A DNA stretch of 64,000 nucleotides from Streptomyces sp. ML-6 (GCF_030116705.1 NZ_JAOTIK010000004.1:1-64000); one strand, 5' to 3'; positions 9,242-19,366 are shown, numbered from the stretch's first letter. The notes: a model not told the origin generated them from the sequence alone. Made by a program: numbers and translations.

Positions 9242-9703
9242 ATGCCGAACTCGTCCGGCCACCACCGCACCGCCCGGCCCTTACCGGCCCGGGTGCGCAG
9301 GAAGATCGCAGCGCTCCGCGCCCCGGCATCAGACGGGCCCCTCGTCGTCCCGGTGACCGCGGTGGCGCTGTATGCCGTGGTACCGGTGCCGGGCACCGAA
9401 CACCTGGTGCTGCCTCCTCTGGCCGCGCACGCAGAGGCACGGGACTGGAGGGTTCCGGCCGGGTGTGCGGTGACCGACACCGGGCCACTCGACCAGGAGA
9501 CGGAGCTGCGGCCGGGCTGGGCACGCATCCGCGCAGCGGTGGACGGCGGCCGGATTTCCGGGATCGTCGTCCCTTCGTTCGCGCACATCGCCTACCGCTG
9601 GCACGACTGGAACGCGCAACGGTCCTGGCTGCTGGGCCGCAATCTGTTCGTCACCGCCACCGACACGGTCACGGGTCTGGAACCGGAGGAATCACGGGCA
9701 TGA
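9242..9703 (+). CDS. conserved Streptomyces protein of unknown function
   Basis: A 153-residue soluble protein from ATG 9242. The centre (VPVTAVALYAVVPV) and the later RPGWARIRAAVDGGRISGIVVPSF echo the core strand of serine-recombinase-like folds, but no catalytic Ser is placed as in a resolvase, so this is only a resemblance. Its stop overlaps the next gene's start as ATGA. It is divergent from the XRE/TPR regulator, which may control it. Confidence 0.55.
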   Translation: MPNSSGHHRTARPLPARVRRKIAALRAPASDGPLVVPVTAVALYAVVPVPGTEHLVLPPLAAHAEARDWRVPAGCAVTDTGPLDQETELRPGWARIRAAVDGGRISGIVVPSFAHIAYRWHDWNAQRSWLLGRNLFVTATDTVTGLEPEESRA

Positions 9704-10119
9704 GCTACGGCGTGCTGCACGACCCCGAGGCGCTCCTGGCCGAGGAGCTGCCGCTCGACCGTACCCCCGTCACGGCGCTGGCCGACGCGATTCTGGCCCG
9801 GAAGAACGTGAAGGGTCTACGGGCGGGCGACTGCGCGCAGATCGCGCTGCTCCTCACAGGGCACGCCCGCGTCGTCGCCGCCGAAGTGGGCCGGCGCTTC
9901 GAAAACCTGCCCAAGGACAGTGACCTGCGGCCGCTGATCGACCAGGTCCTCCAGGAAGCGGAGCGCCGCCTGTCGGTCACTTCCCGGACCACCCTTGCGT
10001 ACGCCCAGCAACGGGCCCGGCTGGTGAAAGCGCTGTACCGGGCGCTGGACCGGCTCCCCAACCCCGGCCCGCGCCCGAGGACTCCTGACCTCTGCGGCTC
10101 CCCCGGTGGCACGGGATGA
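9700..10119 (+). CDS. small conserved protein, DUF6415-like
   Basis: A 139-residue all-helical protein from ATG 9700, translationally coupled to the upstream gene. Features are LADAILARKNVKGLRAGDCAQIALLLTGH near residue 25 and a basic C-terminus with YAQQRARLVKALYRAL. It resembles proteins annotated as DUF6415 that accompany XRE regulators in Streptomyces (recalled, not checked). Ends into a hairpin terminator. Confidence 0.55.
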   Translation: MSYGVLHDPEALLAEELPLDRTPVTALADAILARKNVKGLRAGDCAQIALLLTGHARVVAAEVGRRFENLPKDSDLRPLIDQVLQEAERRLSVTSRTTLAYAQQRARLVKALYRALDRLPNPGPRPRTPDLCGSPGGTG

Positions 10120-10165
10120 AGGAACCCTCGGGTCGGAGAAGGTTTCCATCCCCGGGGGTTCCTTC
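10118..10165 (+). terminator. hairpin terminator
   Basis: Arms GAAGGAACCCTCGG (10118-10131) and CCGGGGGTTCCTTC (10152-10165) pair except at one position. Starts at the stop codon of the preceding gene and lies between convergent genes. Confidence 0.7.
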
Positions 10166-10199
10166 GTCTCGTGAGGACGGCCGGATGCTCGGGCCTCGG

Positions 10200-10430
10200 T
10201 CAGCCCGCCCACCCGATGTCACGGACCTCCAGACCGTCGCGGTAGGCCACGTACGAGACCCAGCACCGGCTCCCGAACACGTCGACAACGTCCTCGCCGC
10301 CGGGCGTCGGCCACCGGTCGGGTCGCTTCGCGACGTCGACGATCAGGTCCTGCACAGTGCTCCGCGCCGCGGCGGACGGCAGCCCGTCCATCACCTCCGC
10401 GGCCAGCCACTCCAGCCGTACGTACCGCAT
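10200..10430 (-). CDS. small hypothetical protein
   Basis: A 76-residue protein from ATG 10430 (MRYVRLEWLAAEVMDGL). It has mixed charge, no signal or membrane segment, and a protein-like composition (RPDRWPTPGGEDVVDVFGSRCWVSYVAYRDG). Preceded by a G-rich but weak ribosome-binding site. Not recognised. Convergent with the gene pair ending at 10119 and divergent from the secretion operon starting at 10695. Confidence 0.45.
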   Translation of the reverse strand: MRYVRLEWLAAEVMDGLPSAAARSTVQDLIVDVAKRPDRWPTPGGEDVVDVFGSRCWVSYVAYRDGLEVRDIGWAG

Positions 10431-10694
10431 TCTGCGCACCCCCGGTGATCGGCAGGAGAGCACGCTACGACGGAACGTCTGGGCTTGCCGGGGCCTGTGG
10501 ATATCCCGGTGATGGGCCTGTGGCGGCCAACGGCAGTAGTGGCATCTGGTGGTTACCCGGGTCAGCGCGAGCGCTCAGTGCGACGTGGGTCTGCTTTTGG
10601 GCAACCTTCTGACCTGCGCATTTGATGGTTTGGGTCAGCGGTCGGGTCAGGGGTGCTGAGAAGAGTTCACGGCATCACCTGAACGGGAGCTGTC

Positions 10695-11534
10695 GTGACT
10701 GGAACGCGGGTTTTTGAGTCGCTGGATGCCGAATGGGCGCTGGTCTGCGCCGAGGCCGGGAGCGCCGAGATGGTGCTGGGCTGGTTGCAGGAGGGCGGGG
10801 TGGTCCTCAGCTGCGGGCGAGCAGCAGGTCTCGAGGATGTGCTGGCCGAACTGGGGGGTCGGGACCGGGGGCAGGGGCGTGTGCACAGTGACCGGTGGAT
10901 GCGGGTGCTGCTGGAGCGGGCGGCCGGTGAGGGTGTTGGTGCGCAGTTGGCTGCGCGGGTGGTGGTGCAGGCGATGGTGCCGGGTGCGGTGCGGCTGACG
11001 CAGCGGCTGTTGCGGGCCGGCCGGGATTTCGACGAGGTGGGGCAGGTCGTCGTCGCGTGCCTGTACCAGGTCGTACGCCGGTACCCGTTGCAGAGGGCGG
11101 GCGGGGTCGCGGCGAACCTCCTTTTGGAGACGCTGCATCTGGCGAGCCGTGAGCTGAGGGCGGATGCGGAGACGGACGCGCTGCCGTGGCACCCGGCCCT
11201 CGAATCGGCGGTGGTGTTTGACGGGCCGGTGGCCGATCCGGCGGAAGAGGTCTGGCAGACGGTCGTCGGACGGCAGGCTGTTGAGGCCGGGCTCCTCGCA
11301 GCTGGTGAGGTCCCGGACGGTGCGCGGGGCGAGCTGGTCGAGCTGCTGGTGTGGGCTGTGGCTGCCGGACTGCTCGAGGTGGTACGGGCTCGGGTGATCG
11401 CGGAAGAGTCCCGGGCTGGGGCGCGGGAGAGCGCGGAGCGGGCTGGTGTGTCCGCGATTGCGTGGCGGCAGCGTCGGAGCCGGACCGTGCGGCAGCTGCG
11501 GTCGGTCGCGGACCGGTGGGTGCAGGCGGCGTGA
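10695..11534 (+). CDS. first gene of conjugation operon, unknown function
   Basis: A 279-residue soluble, mostly helical protein from GTG 10695 with GGGAGC upstream. Segments RWMRVLLERAAGEGVGAQLAARVV and ACLYQVVRRYPLQRAGG, and a C-terminal RQRRSRTVRQLRSVADRW, resemble a sigma-70 region 4-like HTH, so a DNA-binding role is possible. Overlaps the next reading frame as TGATG. Proteins of this kind head the T4SS operons of actinomycete conjugative elements (recalled, not checked). The 230-bp upstream region should carry the operon promoter. Confidence 0.55.
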   Translation: MTGTRVFESLDAEWALVCAEAGSAEMVLGWLQEGGVVLSCGRAAGLEDVLAELGGRDRGQGRVHSDRWMRVLLERAAGEGVGAQLAARVVVQAMVPGAVRLTQRLLRAGRDFDEVGQVVVACLYQVVRRYPLQRAGGVAANLLLETLHLASRELRADAETDALPWHPALESAVVFDGPVADPAEEVWQTVVGRQAVEAGLLAAGEVPDGARGELVELLVWAVAAGLLEVVRARVIAEESRAGARESAERAGVSAIAWRQRRSRTVRQLRSVADRWVQAA

Positions 11535-11650
11535 TGACGATTTCTCAGATTTCTCGGCTGTGGCTGTCACGTCTGGGGGGCGGGCGCTCCTTGGTCTGGG
11601 TGTGCGGCGGAACGGCTGCCGTACTCGGGCTTGGAAGGGGTGAGCGGGAC

Positions 11651-11899
11651 ATGGCGGATCCGGTGCTCGCGGCGGAGGACGGCGGGGACATCGAGCTGCT
11701 GGTGCGGGCGCGTCGACGGTTGCGTGATCTGGTGGTGCAGCTGGAGGTGGCGCCGTTCGCTGACCGAACGGCGCGGTCCATGCGCGCCTACCTCGATGAG
11801 GATGCGGCACCGGCCCAGGCCGCGTTCGCCCGCTGGGCCGCGTTGCCGAAAGCGGCTCGGGACACGCTGGCCGCCCGGATGCGGCAGGAGCAGCCGTGA
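11651..11899 (+). CDS. small T4SS-operon protein
   Basis: An 82-residue, strongly helical, soluble protein from ATG 11651 (AGGGG ten bases upstream): ELLVRARRRLRDLVVQLEV and TARSMRAYLDEDAAPAQAAF. The frame is open back to ATG 11534, which overlaps the previous stop. That start would add 39 residues of poorer composition, so 11651 is preferred but not certain. Stop overlaps the TcpC-like gene start. Confidence 0.5.
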   Translation: MADPVLAAEDGGDIELLVRARRRLRDLVVQLEVAPFADRTARSMRAYLDEDAAPAQAAFARWAALPKAARDTLAARMRQEQP

Positions 11900-12875
11900 A
11901 GCGCCGCAAGGAGCAGCCGCAGGATGTGCTGCCTGCCGAGGCGGGTGGTTGGGCGCTGGGTTCCCTGGGCGGTGCGGCGAACGCGGTAACGGTGATCCGC
12001 CGTACGGCCTGGGTGCTGTTGGTGGCCGGGCCGGTTCTGGCGGGGTGGGCGCTCGTGTCCCGGCCTGCGGTCACGGCGCCTGCGGCCCCGGTGCGCCAGG
12101 AGCAGCCGGCGGCCGGGCAGCCTGCGGGGCCGGGTGGGTTCGCCGAGTTGTTCGTGAGCGCGTATTTGACGGCTGGGGAGGGCACCGAGGAGTTCTTGGC
12201 GCCGTTCTTGCCGAATGCCCGCGAGGTGAGTCTGACGGCTGATCCGGGCGTGCAGCGGGCGCAGGAGGTCGCGGCGGTAAGGGTGCGGGCCGTGTCTGCC
12301 GGGTACTGGTCGGTGACCGTGGCTGCCCGGGTGGTCTCGGCCGGTGCCGCGGGCGGGAAGAAGACAGGGCTGGAACCGGGTGGGGCCGGGCCGGTGCTGC
12401 GGTATTTCCAGGTTCCGGTCAGGGCCGGTGCGGGCGGGGTTTGGCGGCTGTGGCGCTCCCGGCCGAGGTGGGTGCGCCGTTGTCGGGTGAGGCTCCGTCG
12501 CTGGCGTATGGGCAGTCGGTCCCGGTCCGCAGTACCGATCCTGCTGCGCAGACGCTCACGGGGTTCTTTGCCGCCTATCTGGCCGGCCGCGGCGAGCTCG
12601 ACCGCTACTTGTCCCCCGGGACGGCCCTGGCCGCGGTGTCGCCTGCCCCGTACGGGCGGGTCGAGGTGGCCCGGTTCGCCGAGGTCGGCACGAACGACCC
12701 GTTTGGCACCGACGAGCGGGGCGTTCCCGTGTCCGACGGGGAGCGCAGGCAGCTCCTCGTCGATGTCACCGCATCCGATGCCGGCGGGCAGGAACGGCCG
12801 CTGACGTACGCCGTCACGATCACCGCGCGGGACGGGCGCTGGGAGATCGCATCCGTGGAAGGGGCCCCGTGCTGA
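11896..12875 (+). CDS. TcpC-like conjugal transfer protein (frameshift in this sequence)
   Basis: About 326 residues once repaired. An N-terminal cytoplasmic part is followed by one membrane span (about 37-54, AWVLLVAGPVLAGWAL). Two extracytoplasmic NTF2/VirB8-like domains follow, each starting with a helix such as FAELFVSAYLTAGEGTEEFL or LTGFFAAYLAGRGELDRYL and ending in strands. That is the TcpC layout known from Gram-positive conjugation systems. The break is at the G4 run 12436-12439; one added G gives AGGGLAAVALPAEVG. TcpC-type proteins are core parts of the membrane-spanning conjugation channel. Confidence 0.8.
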
Positions 12876-12915
12876 GCAAGGAGCCGGTCGGGGCCGGGAC
12901 GAAGGAGAGCGCGCA

Positions 12916-13239
12916 GTGATGGACGTGACGGTACTGGCTGGGGCGATCGACGACGTCGACCAGCTCACCCAGAGGATCACCGGTTTGCTGGTCGGCTCGG
13001 TGATGTCGTTCATGGTGGTTGCGGCAGTGGTGACTGCCTGGGCCAAGTCGAAATCGATTCTGGCTGCCGGTGTGGCGCTCGCCGGTGGCGTGGCGTTGTG
13101 GTTCGCGGTGATGAATGCTGCGGTGTTCCGCGACAGTGTGGGCGAGGACATCGCTCCGAACAGCGGCTCCGTGAAGAACGCGGGCGCTGTTCATGCGGTG
13201 GTCCGAGTCGTCGAACCGGTGGACGGTGCGCGGCGATGA
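12916..13239 (+). CDS. small T4SS membrane protein, copy 1
   Basis: A 107-residue protein from GTG 12916 (an ATG follows as the next codon; GGAG upstream). Two transmembrane helices (about 22-42 and 48-68), then AAVFRDSVGEDI and a C-terminal GSVKNAGAVHAVVRVVEP. Overlaps the next gene as ATGA. Its size and topology resemble VirB2/VirB3-type small subunits, but the assignment rests on position. Confidence 0.6.
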   Translation: MMDVTVLAGAIDDVDQLTQRITGLLVGSVMSFMVVAAVVTAWAKSKSILAAGVALAGGVALWFAVMNAAVFRDSVGEDIAPNSGSVKNAGAVHAVVRVVEPVDGARR

Positions 13240-13493
13240 CCAGCGTTCTCGCCGTCTTCCTGACGGCAGTTGTGGTGCTCTTCTCGGTGTCGCATGTATG
13301 GGCCAAGGTCCGCTCACTGTTTTCTTCGGTCGCAGTACTCGTCGGCACGGCGCTCTTCTTGTACGTGCTCCTGGCGGCCGTGTTCCACGACAGCGCCGGT
13401 GTCGAGATCGTCTTCGACGGTTCCGTGAAGAGCGCGGGCGCCGGTCACACGGTGGTCCGGGGCATCGAACCTGCGGCCGGTGAGCAGCGGTGA
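13236..13493 (+). CDS. small T4SS membrane protein, copy 2
   Basis: An 85-residue protein with two transmembrane helices. Its second half (AAVFHDSAGVEI, GSVKSAGAGHTVVRGIEP) is clearly homologous to the preceding gene, so the pair arose by tandem duplication. Start ATG 13236 overlaps the previous stop. The two may form a hetero-oligomer in the transfer channel (inference). Confidence 0.6.
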   Translation: MTSVLAVFLTAVVVLFSVSHVWAKVRSLFSSVAVLVGTALFLYVLLAAVFHDSAGVEIVFDGSVKSAGAGHTVVRGIEPAAGEQR

Positions 13494-14176
13494 GCGGCGT
13501 TGCGGCGCCGGAAGTGCTGGTTGGCCGGTGCTACACCCGGGCGCGCCGTCACCCTTTGATGATCGGGAAGTGGCCGGGTGGGCGGGGCCGGATCTGGGGT
13601 GGTCCGTACACGGTGCCGCAGATCGTGGTCCTGGCCGCCTCGCTCGCGGGCCTGGTGCTGACGCGGGGGGTGTGGGCTCATTTCGGGCTGTTCAACTATG
13701 CGATCGCGATCGGTGGGCCCTATGGGTTGTCGCTGCTGGTGCGCCATATCCGGGTCGACGGCCGTAATCCGCTGGCGGTGGCCGCGAGTTCCGCCTCGCT
13801 GGTGGCGCGGCCGCGGGGAGGGCGGCTGGGCGGTCGTCCGCTCAGGTCGCGGGGTGGTCACCAGCCGCTGATCGGGGTGTGCAGCGTGACCTGGGCCGCA
13901 CCGCAGCCCGGGGCAGGTGCCAGGGGCGCGGGCCGCCCCGTGCTCCGCCCGGTCCGGTCTCAGGCTGCGGCCTCCCGTGTGATGGGCGCCGGCCGCACCA
14001 CCACAAGCGCTTCTGTGTCCGAGAGCCCTGTGCCCGTCGGCCGGAAGGACGTCGGCGCAGCCCGTGGAGCGGTTGGCCGTCGGCCGGCGCCGGTCGCGGC
14101 TTCGTTGCTCGCCGCCCGGCGCCGCGGCCGCCAGTTCAGCACGAGTGATGCGCCTGTGGCGCAGCGAGGGGAGTGA
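13490..14176 (+). CDS. T4SS inner-membrane protein, PrgI/TcpE-like position
   Basis: A 228-residue protein from GTG 13490. Two hydrophobic segments near residues 45-60 and 65-82 (VPQIVVLAASLAGLVLT, FNYAIAIGGPYGLSLLV) are followed by a long, basic, low-complexity Arg/Ala/Gly tail. Lies immediately before virB4, where PrgI/VirB3-like proteins sit in Gram-positive systems. The exact family is uncertain. Confidence 0.55.
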   Translation: MSGVAAPEVLVGRCYTRARRHPLMIGKWPGGRGRIWGGPYTVPQIVVLAASLAGLVLTRGVWAHFGLFNYAIAIGGPYGLSLLVRHIRVDGRNPLAVAASSASLVARPRGGRLGGRPLRSRGGHQPLIGVCSVTWAAPQPGAGARGAGRPVLRPVRSQAAASRVMGAGRTTTSASVSESPVPVGRKDVGAARGAVGRRPAPVAASLLAARRRGRQFSTSDAPVAQRGE

Positions 14177-14179
14177 CCT

Positions 14180-16771
14180 GTGATGCGGATGCCGATCCGG
14201 CATGTGGCCGGGAATGTGATGTGGACGGTGCACGGTCAGGTCTGGGCGGTCTACCGGGTGGCGGGGGCGGATGCCGCTCATGCCTCGCGGCGGGCGAAGG
14301 AGCAGCGGCTGGGGCAGCTGGAGGCGCTGGTCAAGGCGCTCAAGGGTGAGTCGATGCTGCTGAGTCTGTGCCCGGCCGTCGACCCGGCGAGTGTGGTCGC
14401 GAAGATGACCGAGGGGATCGATCTGGCGGGCTGTGGCCGGTACCGGCAGGCCATCGGTGTGCTGCGGGGGCAGTTGGAGCAGTTGGAGCTGACGGGGCGT
14501 ACGGACTGGCTCGCAGTTCCGCTTGCGATGACGCGCGGGGAGTCGGTACGGGAGGTTTTCGCGGCGGCGCGTGCGGATGTTGCTCTGCAGCTGGGGCTGC
14601 TTCCGCGGCCGGTGTCGGCGCGCGAGGAGGACGAGCGCCTGGCCCAGGCGCAGCGGATGGCGTCGGTGTGGCCGCCGGGTATTGCTCTGCGTCCGGCGAC
14701 GACGGCGGAGGTTTTGTGGATCTACGGGCACAGTGCCCGTCGTGGGGTGTTCGAGCCGGTGCTGCCGGAGGGTGCGGGGCCGGGGATGCGGGGCCGGGGG
14801 CGGGGTGCGGCGGCGCTCGGCCAGGTGGTGCTCGCCGAGGGCGGCAACCTGTTCGACGAACTCGACGGGCAGGGCCTGGGCGGTGGCGGGGCCGGTTCTG
14901 TCCGGGCGGGGAGGCAGAAGGCAGGGCGAGCGAATCCGTTCGCGCGGCGCTGGCTGGAGGTGACCACGGAGTGGGGGCCCTCGTATCAGGTGATGCTCGC
15001 GCTCTCCGAGATGCCCGAGGCGTTCGCGTTTCCCGGGTCGGAGTATCTGTCCTCCCTGGATGCGTTCTCGTTCCCGGTGGACTGGGTGGTGCGCCTGAGC
15101 GTCTCCTCCGGTACCGAGGCGGAGGCGAAGACGCGGCGTCAGGCGCGTGAGCTCGCCAACCAGTACAGCGAATACGACGGTGAGACCGCGGGTGTCCCGG
15201 CCAGCGTCGACAAGGCAGTGGGCGGGCTGGACGAGTACCGCGAGCGGCTGACCGCCTCGCAGACGGAGGTCGAGGTCCGTGCCATGACCGCCCTGTGCGT
15301 GTGGGGCGGCACCCCGGAGGAGGCCGAGCGGCGGGCCGGGGAGCTCGCCGGGCACTTCACCGGCAACGAGTACACCTTCACCCGGCCGCACGGTGAGCAG
15401 GAGAACCTCTGGTACGGGATGCTGCCTGGTACCCGCACTCCGCGGGTCATGGCCCAGTACGCGCAGTACCTGGTGGCGCGGGACTTCGCGATGGCCGGCC
15501 CTTTCACGGGCAGCGGGCTGGGGGATGCCTCGGGGCCGTTGTTCGGGCTGCAGCTGGCCGGCGGCGGGGTCAGGCCGGTGCTGACGGACTGGGCGCGCGG
15601 CCCGCGGGAGAACACCTCGGCGACCGCGGCGTTCATCGGGGAGCTCGGTGCGGGCAAGACGACCGCGATGAAGTCGGCCGTGTATTCCGTGCTCGCCGCG
15701 GGCCGGCGGCTGCGGGGCGGTACCCGGCGGGGCCGGGCCGTGATCGTGGACCGGACCCCGCGCCAGGAATGGCTCCGCTACGCGCAGGCGTGCCCCGGCG
15801 AGACCGAGTGCATCACCATCGACGACCAGGCGGCCGTTTCTCTCGATCCTTTGCGGCTGTTCGCCGGGCGGGAAGCGCAGCGGTTCACCGAGTCGTTCTT
15901 GACACTGCTGCTGGGGCTGGCTCCCATGAGCGATGAGGGCATCGCCCTGTCGGAGGCGGTCGAGGCGGTGCTGGCCGAGCCGCATCCCTCGATGCGGGTC
16001 CTGGTCGAGGAGCTCACCAACCGCGGCGCCTCGGGTGATACGCATTCGGCGATGGCTGCCCGCCGCCTGTCGGCGGTGAGGCGCAAGGACCTGGCTCGCG
16101 CGGTGTTCGACGAGTCGCTGCCCGTGGTCCGCGGCTCGTCGGCCGACACCCTGGTCTTCTCGGTGTCCTCGCTGGCGTTGCCCACCAAGAGCGAACTGCG
16201 CGGCGGGGAGCGGCTGGAGAAGATGGAGTTCGAGAAGATCTTCGGGCGTGCGGTGATGTACCTGATCGCCGCCCTGTCCCGGAAGGTCGCCTATGCGGAC
16301 CTGGACGAGTTCGCGCTGGTGGTGTGGGACGAGTGCTGGTGGCTGACGTCCAGCCCGGAGGGCCTGGCGCTGGCGCTGGAGCTGGTCAAGGACGGGCGTA
16401 AGCACAATGCCGGTGCTCTCTTCGGCGGGCACGACGATGACGACATCGGCCCTGACGACGAGGGCGGGCAGATCCTGCGCGGGCTGATCCCCCGCAAGTT
16501 CGTCTTCCGGCAGACGGACCGCAATCTCGCCCGCCGTACCCTGCTCTTCCTCGGCTGCAACCCGGACGACGAGGACCTCCTCGCCCTGGTCATGACCGGG
16601 CTGTCGCCCAACAGCGCCGAGTTCGGTGACGAGGAACGGGCGGCGCGGGCCGGTGAATGTCTGCACCGCGACCTGACCGGCCGAATCGGTGCCATGCAGG
16701 TCACACTGCCCGCCGACGAGCAGGCTGTGGCCCACATCCATTCCCAGCCCATGCAGAGCGCAGCAGCATGA
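14180..16771 (+). CDS. VirB4-like conjugation ATPase
   Basis: An 863-residue cytoplasmic ATPase from GTG 14180. Walker A GELGAGKTT lies near residue 487 and Walker B LVVWDECWW near 712. The N-terminal half is the VirB4/TraE-type domain seen in Gram-positive and actinobacterial ICEs, with a Gly-rich insert near residues 200-245. It powers substrate transfer and channel assembly. Intact, coupled to both neighbours (stop overlaps the VirB6-like start as ATGA). The clearest marker that this operon is a conjugative type IV secretion system. Confidence 0.9.
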   Translation: MMRMPIRHVAGNVMWTVHGQVWAVYRVAGADAAHASRRAKEQRLGQLEALVKALKGESMLLSLCPAVDPASVVAKMTEGIDLAGCGRYRQAIGVLRGQLEQLELTGRTDWLAVPLAMTRGESVREVFAAARADVALQLGLLPRPVSAREEDERLAQAQRMASVWPPGIALRPATTAEVLWIYGHSARRGVFEPVLPEGAGPGMRGRGRGAAALGQVVLAEGGNLFDELDGQGLGGGGAGSVRAGRQKAGRANPFARRWLEVTTEWGPSYQVMLALSEMPEAFAFPGSEYLSSLDAFSFPVDWVVRLSVSSGTEAEAKTRRQARELANQYSEYDGETAGVPASVDKAVGGLDEYRERLTASQTEVEVRAMTALCVWGGTPEEAERRAGELAGHFTGNEYTFTRPHGEQENLWYGMLPGTRTPRVMAQYAQYLVARDFAMAGPFTGSGLGDASGPLFGLQLAGGGVRPVLTDWARGPRENTSATAAFIGELGAGKTTAMKSAVYSVLAAGRRLRGGTRRGRAVIVDRTPRQEWLRYAQACPGETECITIDDQAAVSLDPLRLFAGREAQRFTESFLTLLLGLAPMSDEGIALSEAVEAVLAEPHPSMRVLVEELTNRGASGDTHSAMAARRLSAVRRKDLARAVFDESLPVVRGSSADTLVFSVSSLALPTKSELRGGERLEKMEFEKIFGRAVMYLIAALSRKVAYADLDEFALVVWDECWWLTSSPEGLALALELVKDGRKHNAGALFGGHDDDDIGPDDEGGQILRGLIPRKFVFRQTDRNLARRTLLFLGCNPDDEDLLALVMTGLSPNSAEFGDEERAARAGECLHRDLTGRIGAMQVTLPADEQAVAHIHSQPMQSAAA

Positions 16772-19366
16772 CCAGGCGGGCTGCCGCATCGGCGGGGACA
16801 CCGAGGGCGCGCGCCCGGGCCCGGGGCGTGGGGGTGCTGCAGGGGGTGAAGCGGTGGGCGCGCCCCGGGCGGTCCATGGCTGCGGGGCTGATGCTGCTGG
16901 TGCTGTCGTTCCTGGTGTCGCTGGTGCTGGCGGGCGTGTCGGCGAGCGCGGCCCCCACACCGACGCCGGCGCCTTCGCCTTCGGTGGGTCCGACGCTGCC
17001 CGGCCCGCAGAACCCGCTCGAGCCGAGCCCGCTCGTCCCCCAGCCGGGTACGTCGGGCCGGCCGGATGACTCCCCGCTGATCCGGGACGGGATCAAGGAG
17101 GCCGAGAAGGAGGAGAAGGCCGCCCGCGCCGAGTTCGACAAGCTGGTGGAGAAGTACAAGAAGGACCGGGCCGCGCAGGGCGGGGTGCTGTCCGCGTTCG
17201 AGGTGACCGACCGGGACGGGAATCCGGTCAGCTCGTACCGCATCTACTCCGACACCGGGGACTGGAACGACTGGGACCTGAGTGTGCAGGGGTTCCTCGT
17301 CGAGATGATGTTCATGGGGAACAAGTGGATCGTCAGCTTCGCCTGCTTCCTCTTGACCTGGAGCCTGGCGTTCTCCCTGGCCGGGCTGATGCTCAAGCCG
17401 GCGCTGCAGGTGTCGACGTCGCTGTACGGGAGCGTTGTCGTGCAGATGGGTCTGCCGGTGCTGTTCCTCACCTTCACGATGGTCGTCGCGTCGTGGCATC
17501 TGCTGTTCGGAAACCGGGTGCGCGGCTGGGGCGAGATGGCGGCTGCCCTGGTCATCTCCGCACTCGCGCTCGGTGCTCTCGCCTCTCCCCGCAGCTCCTG
17601 CTCAGCAAGGACACCGGGGTGGTGGGCGTGGTGCGGGACCTGGCGGTCGAGACCGCCGCCCTGGTCCTGGACAAGGAAGCCATCGACACGGCCCGGCCGA
17701 CCACTGAGAGCGGATGGGAGAAGAAGCCGTCCGGGTCGACCGTGGGTGCGCAGGTCCGGTCCTCGCCGAGCGCGCTGGCCCGCCCCATCACCGACGCCCT
17801 CGTGGACGCGTTCGTGGCCCGGCCGGCCATGCTCCTGTCCTACGGGCGGACCTTCGAGGGCAGGTGCGGGAAGAAGTTCCGCGATTCACGGGTCCAGCAG
17901 GCCGTGTTCGACCAGCTGGTCGACACCAAGATGGAGAAAGGCAAGTCCTTCCTCAAGGACCTGCCGGGCTTCGGGATCGCGCTGCCCGACAGCGTCAAGA
18001 ACTGGATGGTCGACACCACCGTCGACGCCGCCACCTCCCAGATGCTGGAACAGGTCCACGCGTCCGGCCCCATCAAGGCGTTCGAGAAGGCCTGCGTCCA
18101 AAACGCCGGCACACTGAAGAAGGCGTCGATGGACAAGGTCGGCGGCGCGCTCTTCATGCTCCTGGCCGCGTTCCTCACCTGCATGTTCGTCATCGTCCTG
18201 GACGGTGCATTCCTCTTCGCCCAGCTACAGATCGCCATCGAGGCGATGATCGCAAAGGTGGCCCTCGCGGCGGGGATCCTGCCCGGCCCCGGCCGGGCCT
18301 GGCTGTGGGGCCGGGCCGCGGCCATCGCCCGCGGCCTCGCCCTGATGCTCGCCTCCATCGCCTCCATGTCCGTCTTCATCGTCGTCGTCAACGCCGTGCT
18401 GAACACACCGGAAAGCGACCTGCCGGGCGGTCTCACCGTCCGGTTCGTCCTTTTGGACTGCGTCTGCGTCGCCGCGTTCATCTACCGCAAGAAGCTCGCC
18501 CGCTCCACCCGCGGAGCGGTGGCACGCGCCCGTCACCGCCTCGGCAACTCGCCCCTGGGCGGATCCGTCTCCCCCGCCCCCGTCGACATGCCGAGGCGCG
18601 GCGGGCTCGGCAAGGGCCTGCTGCTCGGCGGGCTCATGCTCGGCGCGGCCGCCGCCACCGGGGAACCGGTGCTGTGCTCGGCGGCGCCGGACGCATCGGC
18701 TCCACCCGGCTCGCCGGACGCATCGGCGGCTGGCTCGCTCACGGCGGGGGCCGTGCCGTGGCGGGGCTGACCCGGCTCACCGGCCGCACCATCGAGGCCG
18801 GGGCGAAAGGCACCGTGAAGGCCGGGGTGTTCGGCCTCAAAGCCACTGTCGGACTGCCGGTGTACGGGCCGCGCGCGGCCCGCAGGGTCGGCGCGGCTGC
18901 GACCGCTCTGCCCGCCCAGGCCGCAGGCCGGGTCAGCAGCGCCGTCCAGAACCTCCAGCAGAGCGCGCAGAGTTTCCACCGGAGCTACGTCCAGCCCGCC
19001 CAGCAGTTCGCCGGGGAGTACCGGCACAACGTGCGCTCCCTCGGCCGGATCGTCCGGGGCCGGCCCGGGCTCGGCCCCTACACCCCGCCCCGGGCCGCTG
19101 TTCCCGGTCCCCGGCGGGCACCGGCGCCCCGCCCCGCCCGGCCGGCTCCTGCACCCCAGCCGGCCCCCGCACCGCCCGTCCGGCGGCGCCCTGCGCCGCC
19201 GCGCGTCGCCCAACCGCCCTCCAGCGCGGCCCAGGCCATGCTCCAGCAGCGCCTGCACCGCATGCGCCAGCCGCGGAACACCGGGAGCAGCACCCCGCCT
19301 GCGCCCGTCCCCTCCGCCCCTGCGCGTCGTTCGCAGGCCGCGCCGCGCCTGGGAGGGCGCTCATGA
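16768..19366 (+). CDS. VirB6/TrbL-like polytopic channel protein (two frameshifts in this sequence)
   Basis: About 867 residues after repair. It has a signal-like N-terminal helix, a Pro-rich and then charged coiled-coil-like extracellular segment (KEAEKEEKAARAEFDKLVEK), a block of five or more transmembrane helices, and a long Ala/Pro/Arg-rich cytoplasmic tail. Breaks are at the C4 run 17586-17589 (restores ALASPQLLLSKDTG) and the G4 run 18660-18663 (restores AATGGTGAVLGGAGR). Start ATG 16768 overlaps the virB4 stop. VirB6-family proteins form the inner-membrane DNA channel. Family assigned on topology, size and position. Confidence 0.75.

Noticed and set aside
9242..9703. Serine recombinase/resolvase
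   Set aside because: Only a weak strand-level resemblance; no catalytic Ser/Arg arrangement or DNA-binding domain.
10647..13151. 834-codon minus-strand frame in the T4SS region
   Set aside because: Low-complexity antisense translation; plus-strand genes are coupled and recognisable.
13445..16960. 1171-codon open frame on the minus strand under the virB4 gene
   Set aside because: Shadow of virB4: Arg/Pro/Gln-rich, no ribosome-binding site, no domain. The plus strand has clear Walker motifs and coupled starts.
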